From assembly GCA_003525075.1 (NCBI GenBank), contig DQFO01000002.1, forward strand, positions 79,730 to 135,501: a DNA stretch of 55,772 nucleotides. Direction: 5' to 3'. The notes under the pieces were generated by a model, which searched no databases, was not told where the DNA came from, and saw nothing but the letters and a program-made list of their open reading frames with translations. This document shows, piece after piece, positions 23,906 to 33,311 of the stretch. A program made the position numbers and the translations under genes. This DNA is from Clostridiales bacterium. Lineage in GTDB: Bacteria > Bacillota > Clostridia > TANB77 > CAG-508. Every line of letters starts with the position of its first letter. Position 1 is the stretch's first letter.

Positions 23906-23937
23906 GTTTTCAGTTATCTCAAAGTTCGCCAAAAAAT

Positions 23938-23968
23938 AGATATTATAACATTAAACATTATAATATCT
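23938..23968 (-). terminator. terminator of the suf-mnmA transcript
   Basis: AGATATTATAA (23938-23948) and TTATAATATCT (23958-23968), followed by ATTTTTTGG on the minus strand, 8 nt after the mnmA stop codon. Confidence 0.8.
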
Positions 23969-23975
23969 GTTTTCT

Positions 23976-25028
<1,053 letters not shown>

Positions 25029-25048
25029 TTCATTTTCCTTTTTAATAA

Positions 25049-25516
25049 TTAATGACAACAATTTATTGTTCCTTTTCCATTTTCATCATTCTTATTTAAC
25101 ATATCTTCTAATGTATGCCATGCAAGTAATGCACATTTTACTCTTGCAGGCATGTTTGATACATTTTTAAATGCTATTGCATCTTCTAATTTTTTTAATT
25201 GTTCTTCATCTGTTATTTCTCTTTTTATCATTTCTATAAATGTTTTTATAATTTCTTTTGCTTCTTCAATTGTTTTACCTCTTAACGTATCTATCATTAT
25301 AGATGTTGAAGCTTGTGAAATTGCACATCCATGTCCTGAAAATGCCATATCTTCAATTTTATCTCCATTTAATTTTAGTTCTAGTGTTATTTCATCTCCA
25401 CAATTTGGATTATGTCCAATTTCAGAATAGTCTGCATTTTCTAACTTCTTTTTATTATATGAATTCATACTATGTTCCATTATTAAGTCATTATATACAT
25501 CTGTTAAATCTTCCAT
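25049..25516 (-). CDS. sufU: Fe-S cluster scaffold / sulfur transfer protein SufU
   Basis: 155 residues, IscU-like SufU. The zinc/Cys ligands appear in IGHNPNCGDEI, GHGCAISQAS and MPARVKCALLAWHTLEDML, and the insertion typical of SufU (FIEMIKREITDEEQLKKLEDAIAFKNVS) separates the last two. In Firmicutes SufU accepts persulfide from SufS. It is followed by mnmA (20 nt) and preceded by sufS (14 nt). Confidence 0.95.
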   Translation of the reverse strand: MEDLTDVYNDLIMEHSMNSYNKKKLENADYSEIGHNPNCGDEITLELKLNGDKIEDMAFSGHGCAISQASTSIMIDTLRGKTIEEAKEIIKTFIEMIKREITDEEQLKKLEDAIAFKNVSNMPARVKCALLAWHTLEDMLNKNDENGKGTINCCH

Positions 25517-25530
25517 TTTTTAGCCTTTCT

Positions 25531-26751
25531 TTATTTTATAAATTTTTTAAACATATCATAAGCTTTATTTAAAGCATGTACAAGTCTATCTACATCTTCT
25601 TTTGTATTATAAAAATAAAAACTTGCTCTACATGTTGAATCAATCCCTAAAAATCTCATAAGTGGTTGTGCACAATGGTTTCCAGAACGTACACATACAC
25701 CTTCTGAATCTAATATACTTGCTACATCATGTGGATGTACACCTTTTATATTAAATGAAATTACACTTGAATGATTTTTTTCATTTGGAGTCATATATAA
25801 TGTTAAATAATCTAATTTTGATAATTCTTGTCTTGCATATGCTAATACATCATTTTCTAATTCTTGCATTTTGTCATATCCTATATTTTGAATATAATCA
25901 ATTGCAGCACCTAATCCTACAACACCTTCTACATTTTGTGTCCCAGCTTCAAATTTATTTGGTAATGGTGCATATGTTGTTTCTTGTTCATATACATATT
26001 CAATCATATCTCCACCCATTAAAAATGGTGTCATTTTATTTAAGATTTCTCTTTTTCCATATAATACCCCAATTCCAAGAGGTGCTAACATTTTATGTCC
26101 TGAAAATACTAAAAAATCTGCATCTAAATCTTGTACATCTATTTTCATATGTGGAATGCTTTGTGATGCATCAACAATTACTATTGCTCCTTTTTTGTGT
26201 GCATATTTGATTATTTTTTTTACATTATTAATTGTTCCTAAAACATTTGAAACATGTGCTATTCCAACTATTTTTGTTCTATCTGTGATTTTTGTTTCAA
26301 TTTCTTCATCTGAAAGTTCGAATTCTTCATTAATATACATATAATTTAATTTACTTTCAGTTGCTTTTGTTACTTTTTGCCATGGTACTAAATTTGAATG
26401 ATGTTCCATTATAGATATAACAACTTCATCATCTTTTTTTAAATTATTCATTCCATATGAATATGCTATTAAATTTAAACTTTCTGTAGCATTTTTTGAA
26501 AAAATTATTTCTTCTGGATGTTTCGCATTAATAAATTTCGCAATCTTTTGTCTTGTACTTTCATAAGCTTCTGTTGCTTCAATACTTAATGTGTAAGCTC
26601 CTCTATGTGGATTTGCATTATTTTTTTTATAAAATTCTTCTATTGCATTTATTACTTGTATTGGCTTTTGAGTTGTAGCTCCACTATCTAAATATGTTAT
26701 ATTGCGATTTTCTAATAGTGGAAAATCTTTTTTTATATTTTCAACATTCAT
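25531..26751 (-). CDS. sufS: cysteine desulfurase SufS
   Basis: 406 residues, type II (SufS/CsdA) PLP enzyme: N-terminal YLDSGATTQKP, PLP Lys in LVFSGHKMLAPLGIG, catalytic Cys in VCVRSGNHCAQPLMR, and the C-terminal STCRASFYFYNT. It provides persulfide for Fe-S assembly and MnmA. Start ATG 26751 with AAAGGATTGC upstream. The gap to sufD holds an oppositely oriented orphan gene (26836-27018), so sufS either has a weak promoter of its own or is reached by read-through. Confidence 0.95.
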   Translation of the reverse strand: MNVENIKKDFPLLENRNITYLDSGATTQKPIQVINAIEEFYKKNNANPHRGAYTLSIEATEAYESTRQKIAKFINAKHPEEIIFSKNATESLNLIAYSYGMNNLKKDDEVVISIMEHHSNLVPWQKVTKATESKLNYMYINEEFELSDEEIETKITDRTKIVGIAHVSNVLGTINNVKKIIKYAHKKGAIVIVDASQSIPHMKIDVQDLDADFLVFSGHKMLAPLGIGVLYGKREILNKMTPFLMGGDMIEYVYEQETTYAPLPNKFEAGTQNVEGVVGLGAAIDYIQNIGYDKMQELENDVLAYARQELSKLDYLTLYMTPNEKNHSSVISFNIKGVHPHDVASILDSEGVCVRSGNHCAQPLMRFLGIDSTCRASFYFYNTKEDVDRLVHALNKAYDMFKKFIK

Positions 26752-26767
26752 TTTTGCAATCCTTTCT

Positions 26768-26796
26768 TTGACTTTTTTTCCTATTAGTGATATAAT
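26768..26796 (+). promoter_or_regulatory. promoter of orphan cassette B
   Basis: TTGACT (26768-26773), 17-nt spacer, TATAAT (26791-26796). The leader then has a GAATT/AATTC hairpin (26808-26822) just ahead of the GGAGGG SD. Confidence 0.85.
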
Positions 26797-26835
26797 AAAG
26801 GTTGACCGAATTTTTTTAATTCTGGAGGGTTTTAT

Positions 26836-27018
26836 ATGAACTTAATTATGCATTATATCACATCAGACTTCAACTTTGCCCTAATGCTTTTAGGGCTGAT
26901 GTTGACTGGTGTTGGATTTTGGTGTATGACTGATAGTCGTCAATTCTTCTTATTCCACCTTCTTGGTGGATTGGCACTGATTGGCTTCGGCATTCCAATT
27001 GTACTTATTGCAATATAA
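26836..27018 (+). CDS. orphan two-TM small membrane protein of cassette B
   Basis: 60 residues, starting MNLIMHYITSDFNF. Two hydrophobic helices (~14-32 and ~37-59) are separated by a CMTDSRQ loop. SD TGGAGGG is strong. Codons such as CTG, GGC, TTC, GCC and GGG are rare in the surrounding genes, pointing to acquisition. It is on the opposite strand to all suf genes and lies between sufS and sufD. No family recognised. Confidence 0.75.
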   Translation: MNLIMHYITSDFNFALMLLGLMLTGVGFWCMTDSRQFFLFHLLGGLALIGFGIPIVLIAI

Positions 27019-27028
27019 TTTTTGTTCA

Positions 27029-27056
27029 CTCCCAATCTCGCACTGCGGATTGGGAG
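27029..27056 (+). terminator. one-way terminator of orphan cassette B
   Basis: CTCCCAATC (27029-27037) and GATTGGGAG (27048-27056), then CTTTTTTAA on the plus strand. On the minus strand the hairpin lacks a T-run, so suf transcription from sufD may read through. Confidence 0.9.
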
Positions 27057-27061
27057 CTTTT

Positions 27062-28108
27062 TTAATCTAGCTTTTTATCAATCTCTTTTAATATCACATT
27101 TTTTAATTCTTCATCATTTATTCTATCAATTATCTTTTGAAAATTAGCTTTAACAATTAATTTCACAGCTTCTTTATAACTTAATCCTCTAGTCATTAAA
27201 TAAAATAATTGTTTCATATCAACTTTTCCAGATGCTGTTGAATGATTTCCTTCGACATCTTCTTCTGTACATAAAAGCATTGGCAATGCTATTGATTTTG
27301 CTTTATTTGATAATAACATACAATATTCATTTTCATTACCTTTTGACTTTTTAGCACCTTTTTTGAAATCAATTGTTCCTTTAAAGTTTTTCTTTGCAGA
27401 ATCTTTTAGAGCTCCTTGAACATCAATGTCTATATTAGTCTTTTTTCCTCTTAATTCTGCAATATAATTAATGTCTTTTATTTGATTATCTATTCCTAAA
27501 TATATAGATTTTAAATCATTTTCAGCATTATCACCTATAATATTAGAATAATAATTTGATATACTCGTTTTTCCACCAATATCAATAATTGTATATTTTA
27601 CATTTGAATTTTCTTCTAACTTATTTTCTATTGCTTCAAAATTTTCTGATTGTTCATTTAATAAATTTACAATTGTTATATCCAATTTAGACTTTGCATT
27701 TGCTATTGTTCTTATAATTCCATTATGAAAACACTTCTTACTTGTATTTGATATATATTCTATTATTATATTTGTGTCTCCATTTGCAATAATTTCTATT
27801 TGATTTATCAAATTAATATTTTCATCATCAAATGTATATCTTATTCTAATGTTTTCTTTTTTGTTTTCTGTTTGAATTCTTATTTTATTATTTGCTGTTT
27901 CATAATTTAATTCTTCTAAAATTTTACCAGTTCCATATGTTAATGCTTGATTTGTTGTTTGATTATCAATTATGCTTCCATTATTAATAATTTCTATATT
28001 TTTGAATTCAGCAATCTTTTCTGGCATTTCTAATTCAATTTCAATATTGTTTATTAAAAAATTTCTTGCTGTTCTTACTGGTGTATCATTTACTCTTAAT
28101 TTTTCCAT
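27062..28108 (-). CDS. sufD: Fe-S assembly protein SufD
   Basis: 348 residues of the SufB/SufD beta-helix family, with the shared C-terminal block (VEGNHSTASGKVDMKQLFYLMTRGLSYKEAVKLIV) seen also in SufB, though lacking SufB's Cys cluster. In the SufBC2D scaffold SufD contributes to the cluster site and iron entry. Start ATG 28108 overlaps the sufB stop (TAATG), so translation is coupled. It ends 4 nt from the cassette B hairpin. Confidence 0.9.
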   Translation of the reverse strand: MEKLRVNDTPVRTARNFLINNIEIELEMPEKIAEFKNIEIINNGSIIDNQTTNQALTYGTGKILEELNYETANNKIRIQTENKKENIRIRYTFDDENINLINQIEIIANGDTNIIIEYISNTSKKCFHNGIIRTIANAKSKLDITIVNLLNEQSENFEAIENKLEENSNVKYTIIDIGGKTSISNYYSNIIGDNAENDLKSIYLGIDNQIKDINYIAELRGKKTNIDIDVQGALKDSAKKNFKGTIDFKKGAKKSKGNENEYCMLLSNKAKSIALPMLLCTEEDVEGNHSTASGKVDMKQLFYLMTRGLSYKEAVKLIVKANFQKIIDRINDEELKNVILKEIDKKLD

Positions 28109-29508
28109 TATCCGATTGCCCCCTCTAACTCTAGATTTATTAAATTATTCATTTCAACTGCATATTCTACTGGTAATTCTTTTGAAATAGGATATGCAAA
28201 TCCTCTTACTATCATTGCTTTTGCATCTTCTTCTGACAATCCTCTTGACATTAAATAAAATATTGCTTTATCACTTATTTTTCCTATTTTGGCTTCGTGT
28301 GAAAATTCTACTTCATCTGTTCTAATATCATTTACTGGTATTGTATCAGATCTTGAAATATCATCTAACATTAATGATTCACAACTTACACTACATTTTG
28401 AATTTTTTGCATTTTCATTTATTCTTACTAATGCTCTATAAGTACATGCTCCTCCATCTTTTGAAATCGATTTTGAATTTACTACAGATGATGTGTTTGG
28501 AGCATTATGAATTACTTTAAATCCTGTATCTAAGTCTTGTCCTCCACCTGCAAATGTGATTCCTGTATATTCTGTTTTTGCATTTTCACCATTTAATATA
28601 CTCATTGGATATAACATAGAGATTTTTGAACCAAATGAGCCTGTTACCCAATCTATTTGTGCATTTTTTCCTACTATTGCCTTTTTAGTATTTAGGTTCA
28701 TCATATTTTTCGACCAGTTTTCTATTGTTGAATATCTTAAATATGCGTTATCTTTTACATATAGTTCTACACATCCTGCGTGTAAATTTACTTTATTATA
28801 TTTTGGAGCTGAACATCCTTCTATAAAATGCAAACTTGCTCCTTCATCAACTATTATTAATGTATGTTCAAATTGTCCTGATTCTGGAGAATTTAATCTA
28901 AAATATGATTGTAATGGTATATCTAATTTTACTCCTTTTGGTACATATACAAATGATCCACCAGACCATACTGCTGCATGTAATGCAACAAATTTATGAT
29001 CACTTATTGGTACACATTTCATGAAATGTTCTTTTACTATTTCTGGATAATCTCTTACAGCTGATTCCATATCAGTATAGATTACTCCTTGTTTTATTAA
29101 ATCTTCTTTCATGCTATGATATACTACTTCTGAATCATATTGTGCTCCTACTCCTGCTAATGAGGTCTTTTCTGCTTCTGGTATTCCTAATTTATCAAAT
29201 GTGTCTTTTATCTCATCTGGCACATCTTCCCATGAACTATTTAGATTTGTTTTTGGTTTTACATATGTTGCTATTTCATCCATTTTCAATTCTGATAAAT
29301 CTGGTCCCCATGTTGGAAGCTCTAATTTTTCGTACATTTCTAATGCTTTTAGTCTAATTTCTAACATCCAATCTGGTTCATTTTTTCTTTTTGATATTTG
29401 TTCAACTATTTCTCTGTTTAAACCTTTTTGCATTTTAAACTCATAGTCATCTTTATTTTTTATATCATATATATTTCTATCTATCTCATTTACCTGTGTT
29501 TTTGACAT
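28108..29508 (-). CDS. sufB: Fe-S assembly scaffold SufB
   Basis: 466 residues with SufB landmarks: VYVPKGVKLDIPLQSYFRLN, FEHTLIIVDEGASLHFIEGCSAP, the conserved Cys in NSKCSVSCESLM and SHEAKIGKISDKAIFYLMSRGLSEEDA. It forms the scaffold with SufC and SufD. The start is ATG 29508 (MSKTQVNEIDRNIYD) because AAAGGAAATCTAT precedes it; the frame opens earlier at 29556 but that lies inside sufC. Confidence 0.95.
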   Translation of the reverse strand: MSKTQVNEIDRNIYDIKNKDDYEFKMQKGLNREIVEQISKRKNEPDWMLEIRLKALEMYEKLELPTWGPDLSELKMDEIATYVKPKTNLNSSWEDVPDEIKDTFDKLGIPEAEKTSLAGVGAQYDSEVVYHSMKEDLIKQGVIYTDMESAVRDYPEIVKEHFMKCVPISDHKFVALHAAVWSGGSFVYVPKGVKLDIPLQSYFRLNSPESGQFEHTLIIVDEGASLHFIEGCSAPKYNKVNLHAGCVELYVKDNAYLRYSTIENWSKNMMNLNTKKAIVGKNAQIDWVTGSFGSKISMLYPMSILNGENAKTEYTGITFAGGGQDLDTGFKVIHNAPNTSSVVNSKSISKDGGACTYRALVRINENAKNSKCSVSCESLMLDDISRSDTIPVNDIRTDEVEFSHEAKIGKISDKAIFYLMSRGLSEEDAKAMIVRGFAYPISKELPVEYAVEMNNLINLELEGAIG

Positions 29509-29521
29509 ATAGATTTCCTTT

Positions 29522-30262
29522 CTATTTTTTATATTGTGCATATCCTGTTTCTTCAATTTGTTCTGCTAGTTCTGCTGTTGATGTTTTTACAATTTGTCCA
29601 TTTACTAAAACATGTACATAATCAACTTTTAAATGATTTAATATTCTTGTATTATGTGTTATTATTAAAACAGCATTATCATCATTTTTAAACATTTCAA
29701 TTCCTTTTGAAACTATTTTTATAGCATCAACATCTAATCCTGAATCTGTTTCATCTAATATTGCAAGTTTTGGATTTAATACAAGCATTTGTAATATTTC
29801 ATTCTTCTTTTTTTCTCCTCCAGAAAATCCAACATTTAAGTTTCTTTCAATTAGTTTTGGATTCATGTTTAATTCTTCTGAATATTTTTTTACAGTATCT
29901 CTAAATTCAAATACTTTTACTGGCTTTTCAGTAATTTTATTTTTTGCGTATTTTAAAAAGTTCATTGTTGAAATTCCAGGTATTTCTTCTGGCAATTGAA
30001 ATGACATAAATATTCCTTTTTTGGCTATTTTATCTGTACTTAAATCATTGATGTTTTCACCTTCAAATTCAACAGTTCCACTTGTTTTTGTATATTCTGG
30101 ATTATTTAAAATAACATTTGCAAGTGTTGATTTTCCTGCACCATTTGGTCCCATTATTACATGTACTTCGCCTTTATTTATTTTCAAATTTAAACCTTTT
30201 AAAATCTCTTTTTCTCCTGCATTTACATGTAAATCTTTTATTTCTAATAACTCTTTACTCAT
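29522..30262 (-). CDS. sufC: Fe-S assembly ATPase SufC
   Basis: 246 residues, ABC ATPase: Walker A MGPNGAGKSTLANVI, Q-loop FMSFQLPEEIPG, signature GFSGGEKKKNEILQ, Walker B LAILDETDSGLD, H-loop LIITHNTRIL. It is the ATPase of the SufBCD scaffold. First structural gene of the suf operon, 21 nt after the DtxR-like regulator and 13 nt before sufB. Confidence 0.96.
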   Translation of the reverse strand: MSKELLEIKDLHVNAGEKEILKGLNLKINKGEVHVIMGPNGAGKSTLANVILNNPEYTKTSGTVEFEGENINDLSTDKIAKKGIFMSFQLPEEIPGISTMNFLKYAKNKITEKPVKVFEFRDTVKKYSEELNMNPKLIERNLNVGFSGGEKKKNEILQMLVLNPKLAILDETDSGLDVDAIKIVSKGIEMFKNDDNAVLIITHNTRILNHLKVDYVHVLVNGQIVKTSTAELAEQIEETGYAQYKK

Positions 30263-30283
30263 TTTTATTATTCCTTCCTTTTA

Positions 30284-30751
30284 TTAATTTTGCATATCAT
30301 TACTTTTCTTCGTTTTTGCTCTTTTTACACAACATCTACATTTTTCTTGATTTATATCATAATTGCAATTTAATTCTTTTAATCCTAAAACATTATGTAC
30401 ATATTTTGCTAATTTATTTATTGTTTCATCTGTTGTTACTAATTTTATTTTTTCTGCCTCGTCTTTTGCAGATTGTTCATCTAAATCTAATACATCTTTT
30501 AAAAACAAATAAACAATGTCATATGCTTCTAAAATTTTTTGTGCCAAATTTTCTCCTTGTTCTGTTAATTCTATTATTCCATATGTTTCGTATTTTACTA
30601 ATTTTTCTTCTTTTAAATTATTTAGTGCTTTATTTACACTAGGCTTTGTACAGTTCATTTTATTTGCAATGTCTGTTACTCTAATATTTCCATTTTGTTT
30701 TTTTAATACATACATTGTTTTTAAATATTCTTCAGATGCTTTTGTTATCAT
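30284..30751 (-). CDS. DtxR/MntR-like metalloregulator heading the suf operon
   Basis: 155 residues: winged helix with SEEYLKTMYVLKKQNGNIRV and TDIANKMNCTKPSVNKALNNL, then the helical metal-binding/dimer domain (EAYDIVYLFLKDVLDLDEQSAKDEAEKIK). The C-terminus has a Cys cluster (LNCNYDINQEKCRCCVKR; four Cys) that is not a standard DtxR feature. Start is ATG 30751, which has AAAAGGAG; the earlier in-frame start at 30775 has none. It is the first gene of the suf operon and its promoter carries a dyad (30782-30799). This suggests iron- or cluster-dependent autoregulation, an inference. Confidence 0.85.
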   Translation of the reverse strand: MITKASEEYLKTMYVLKKQNGNIRVTDIANKMNCTKPSVNKALNNLKEEKLVKYETYGIIELTEQGENLAQKILEAYDIVYLFLKDVLDLDEQSAKDEAEKIKLVTTDETINKLAKYVHNVLGLKELNCNYDINQEKCRCCVKRAKTKKSNDMQN

Positions 30752-30781
30752 GATTTCTCCTTTTTTTACATTCAATCTCTT

Positions 30782-30799
30782 TGTTAACTACGGCTAACA
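30782..30799. promoter_or_regulatory. candidate operator (dyad) at the suf promoter
   Basis: TGTTA-N8-TAACA inverted repeat immediately downstream of and touching the -10. The place is right for a repressor such as the DtxR-like protein encoded next to it; the arms weakly resemble DtxR/IdeR half-sites (TTAG/CTAA). Confidence 0.45.
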
Positions 30800-30828
30800 T
30801 TATACTACGAATTATGGTAATTTGTCAA
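30799..30828 (-). promoter_or_regulatory. promoter of the suf operon
   Basis: TTGACA (30823-30828), 18-nt spacer, TATAAT (30799-30804), both consensus. It drives the regulator, sufCBD and probably sufS, sufU and mnmA. Confidence 0.85.
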
Positions 30829-30860
30829 TATTAGTTTTATTAAAAGAACAAATATAAAAG

Positions 30861-30896
30861 AAACGAAATTCTTGAAATAAATCAAAAATTTCGTTT
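30861..30896 (-). terminator. terminator of the Tim44-like gene
   Basis: AAACGAAATT (30861-30870) and AATTTCGTTT (30887-30896) downstream of the 30922-31836 gene. Confidence 0.65.
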
Positions 30897-30921
30897 TACA
30901 ATCACATTTCTATTTATTTTA

Positions 30922-31836
30922 TTATATTCTTTCTAAATTTGATAATGCCCAACTATGTTCTCCTGTTGTAATTATACTTCCACAATACTCACATTTTCCT
31001 GATGATGTAATTTGTGTTGGTGCTCCGCAATTTGGGCAATTTGTTGTATTTACATCAATAGGTCCTGGTTTTGTTTTTTCTCCTGTTGTTCTGATAAAGT
31101 CAAGTTTATATGTGCTGTATATATCTTTTGTTTTATCACCCTTTATAATTTTTCCTGTTGTTTCATCAATTATATAATCATTCATTCTAGATCTTAATAA
31201 AACTGTTAAAACATCTTTATTTCCTGTTTGTTTAAAGCTTACTAGTCTAACTGATAACACACAAATTCTTTCCATTACATTTATTTGTTTTCTATCTATA
31301 TAATCTTGCAATTGTTTTTGATGTTGTTCAAATAATTCATTTGTTTCAAATACCCTAATAGTACTCCAATCTCTCGCAGTCCATGCTTCTTGTAATTTTA
31401 TAAATAAACTTCTAGTCCAAGCTGAAAATTCTTCTTTATTAAACATTTCATCAACAGCTTTAATCTTTCTTTCAACATTTTCTTCTGATGAATCAAACTC
31501 ATCATATATTGATGGTATGTGTCGATTTTTTGTTGATTTTTTGTTATTACTTGAAGCTATAGCTCCTGCAATAATAAAGATAATAATAACTGTTATAATT
31601 GAAACTAATGGAGAACTCCCCCCACTACTATAACTTGTTCCGCTATAACTATAATCATCGTCATCCCAATCGTTCCATGAACTTTCACTGTCCCATGAGT
31701 CATCATCCCATGAACTTCCACTGTCATAATCTTCAAAGTTTCCTACATCAGCAATTGATACATTATAATTAAATATTGCTGAAAAAAATATTGTTAAAAT
31801 TAATACTACTATTAAATACTTTTTTAATTTCTTCAT
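30922..31836 (-). CDS. exported/membrane Tim44-like protein with zinc ribbon
   Basis: 304 residues from ATG 31836 (MKKLKKYLIVVLIL), preceded by AAAGGGGAA. Signal-like helix (~5-25), a Trp/Asp/Ser-rich low-complexity region (SSWDDDSWDSESSWNDWDDD), a TM helix (~77-97), then a cytoplasmic Tim44-like domain (VDEMFNKEEFSAWTRSLF, LQEAWTARDWSTIRVFETNEL). The C-terminus is a CxxC...CxxC zinc ribbon (CPNCGAP, CEYCGS). Such proteins occur in clostridia without known function. Confidence 0.75.
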   Translation of the reverse strand: MKKLKKYLIVVLILTIFFSAIFNYNVSIADVGNFEDYDSGSSWDDDSWDSESSWNDWDDDDYSYSGTSYSSGGSSPLVSIITVIIIFIIAGAIASSNNKKSTKNRHIPSIYDEFDSSEENVERKIKAVDEMFNKEEFSAWTRSLFIKLQEAWTARDWSTIRVFETNELFEQHQKQLQDYIDRKQINVMERICVLSVRLVSFKQTGNKDVLTVLLRSRMNDYIIDETTGKIIKGDKTKDIYSTYKLDFIRTTGEKTKPGPIDVNTTNCPNCGAPTQITSSGKCEYCGSIITTGEHSWALSNLERI

Positions 31837-31919
31837 TTGATATTCCCCTTTTATTTTTCTCACTTTAATTATATATAATATATTAATAAAAATAAATAGA
31901 AATTTCAAATTTTTTATAT

Positions 31920-32918
31920 TTATTTTTCAACTTTATCTATAAATTCAAATATTTTATTATAATAAGTATTTGGTTCTTTATATTTGGAATCTGTATGTCC
32001 AGCTCCACTTATAATTAATTTTTCTTTTATGCAATTAGCAGAATCATATAATTTTTCGCACATTGATTCTGGCACAAAATCGTCTTTATCTCCATGTATA
32101 AATAATATTGGTGTATTACTTTTCTTCACTTGTTCTAAAGCAGATGCCTTTTTTATATCATATCCAGCTCTAATTTTCGCAACAACTTGAAACATATTTA
32201 ATACAGGAAATGCAGGAATACCAAATCTCGCTTTTGCTTCTGATGCAAATATATCCCAAACTGAAGTATATCCACTATCAGCAATTATCGCTTTAACATT
32301 TTGTGGTAATTCATCTCCTGATGCCATTAATACTGTTGCTGCTCCCATTGAAGATCCATGTAATATGATATTGGCATTAGAATTTTGTTCTAAAATCAAA
32401 TTTACCCAACATTTCAAATCATCTTTATCAAGCCACCCCATTCCTACAAAATCTCCATCACTTTCAGCACAAGCTCTCATGCTTGGAATTAAAACATTAT
32501 AACCTTTTTCAGAAAAATGTTCTCCAATTGTTAAAACAGATTTAGGCTCTGCTCTATATCCATGAAATATAATAACCCAGTTATCATTTTCTTCATTTGT
32601 TAAATATTCTGTTCCTCTTAGATTTATTCCATCATTAGCTTTTGTTTCTACACTTTGCTTTTTTATATTATTTTCCCATTTTTCTGATGATTCTTTTGCT
32701 TGTGTCCTATTGCTTTCTATTATTTTTTCATCTTCTCCTAATACTTCTATTTTTGAATCATCTTTTATTTCTCTATTTCCACCATCTCCGCTTCTAGCAA
32801 TAGCATAATTCACAAAATAGTTTCCTATTCCCATTGTTAATATCACTCCTAATATTATAATAATCACTAATATTATTAATATCTTTTTTATTATACTTTT
32901 GGTATTCTCCCTATTCAT
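31920..32918 (-). CDS. membrane-anchored alpha/beta hydrolase
   Basis: 332 residues. N-terminal TM (~9-33). Alpha/beta hydrolase core with WVIIFHGYRAEP (oxyanion region), the nucleophile elbow ILHGSSMGAATVL, the acid in FIHGDKDDFVPE and the His in SGAGHTDSKY. It belongs to the exported serine-hydrolase group often annotated as alpha/beta hydrolase or YqkD-like; substrate unknown. It precedes the Tim44-like gene on the same strand, within about 85 nt, so co-transcription is possible. Confidence 0.85.
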   Translation of the reverse strand: MNRENTKSIIKKILIILVIIIILGVILTMGIGNYFVNYAIARSGDGGNREIKDDSKIEVLGEDEKIIESNRTQAKESSEKWENNIKKQSVETKANDGINLRGTEYLTNEENDNWVIIFHGYRAEPKSVLTIGEHFSEKGYNVLIPSMRACAESDGDFVGMGWLDKDDLKCWVNLILEQNSNANIILHGSSMGAATVLMASGDELPQNVKAIIADSGYTSVWDIFASEAKARFGIPAFPVLNMFQVVAKIRAGYDIKKASALEQVKKSNTPILFIHGDKDDFVPESMCEKLYDSANCIKEKLIISGAGHTDSKYKEPNTYYNKIFEFIDKVEK

Positions 32919-33014
32919 TATACTTTATCTCTTTCTATTTTTCAAATTTATATTTTTTATTTATACCATACAATAGTATATATTTCAACATTACTGACCT
33001 AATAGGCTAAAAGA

Positions 33015-33045
33015 AAAGGGTATGGTGTTTTTCACCATACCCTTT
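33015..33045 (-). terminator. terminator of orphan cassette C
   Basis: Perfect 13-bp arms (33015-33027 / 33033-33045) with a 5-nt loop, then TTCTTTT on the minus strand. Confidence 0.9.
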
Positions 33046-33048
33046 CTT

Positions 33049-33231
33049 TCATCTGAATACAACCATATCCAGACAATACAGAATAGTCCAAATAATGCTT
33101 AATACCAATGATATTCTAATCGATTGCTTAAACCATTTTTCATGCTTATGAAAAAGCTTATAATAAATTGTCGCTAAAATGAAAAATGTAATAAACTCAA
33201 ATCCAAACCGTTTAGCAATTAGTAACATCAT
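33049..33231 (-). CDS. orphan two-TM small membrane protein of cassette C
   Basis: 60 residues from ATG 33231 (MMLLIAKRFGFEFITFF), with TTGGAGGATAG in front; the longer frame to 33330 runs through the promoter and is rejected. Two hydrophobic helices (~9-22 and ~34-55) with a basic, His-rich loop (KLFHKHEKWFKQS) between. Codons such as CTG, TTG, CGG and GCG are less AT-biased than in hemW. It lies between hemW and the hydrolase gene with private promoter and terminator. Confidence 0.72.
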   Translation of the reverse strand: MMLLIAKRFGFEFITFFILATIYYKLFHKHEKWFKQSIRISLVLSIIWTILYCLDMVVFR

Positions 33232-33279
33232 ATTTTCTATCCTCCAAATATATAATATTTGCCTTTTGGCAACTTTAAT

Positions 33280-33308
33280 ATTATACCATATTTTTACTTG
33301 TTTAGCAA
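33280..33308 (-). promoter_or_regulatory. promoter of orphan cassette C
   Basis: TTGCTA (33303-33308), 17-nt spacer, TATAAT (33280-33285). The -35 begins 3 nt after the hemW stop codon. Seven nt past the -10 is TTGCCAAAAG (33263-33272 reverse complement), which folds as TTGCC-AAAA-GGCAA. Confidence 0.82.
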
Positions 33309-33311
33309 CTA

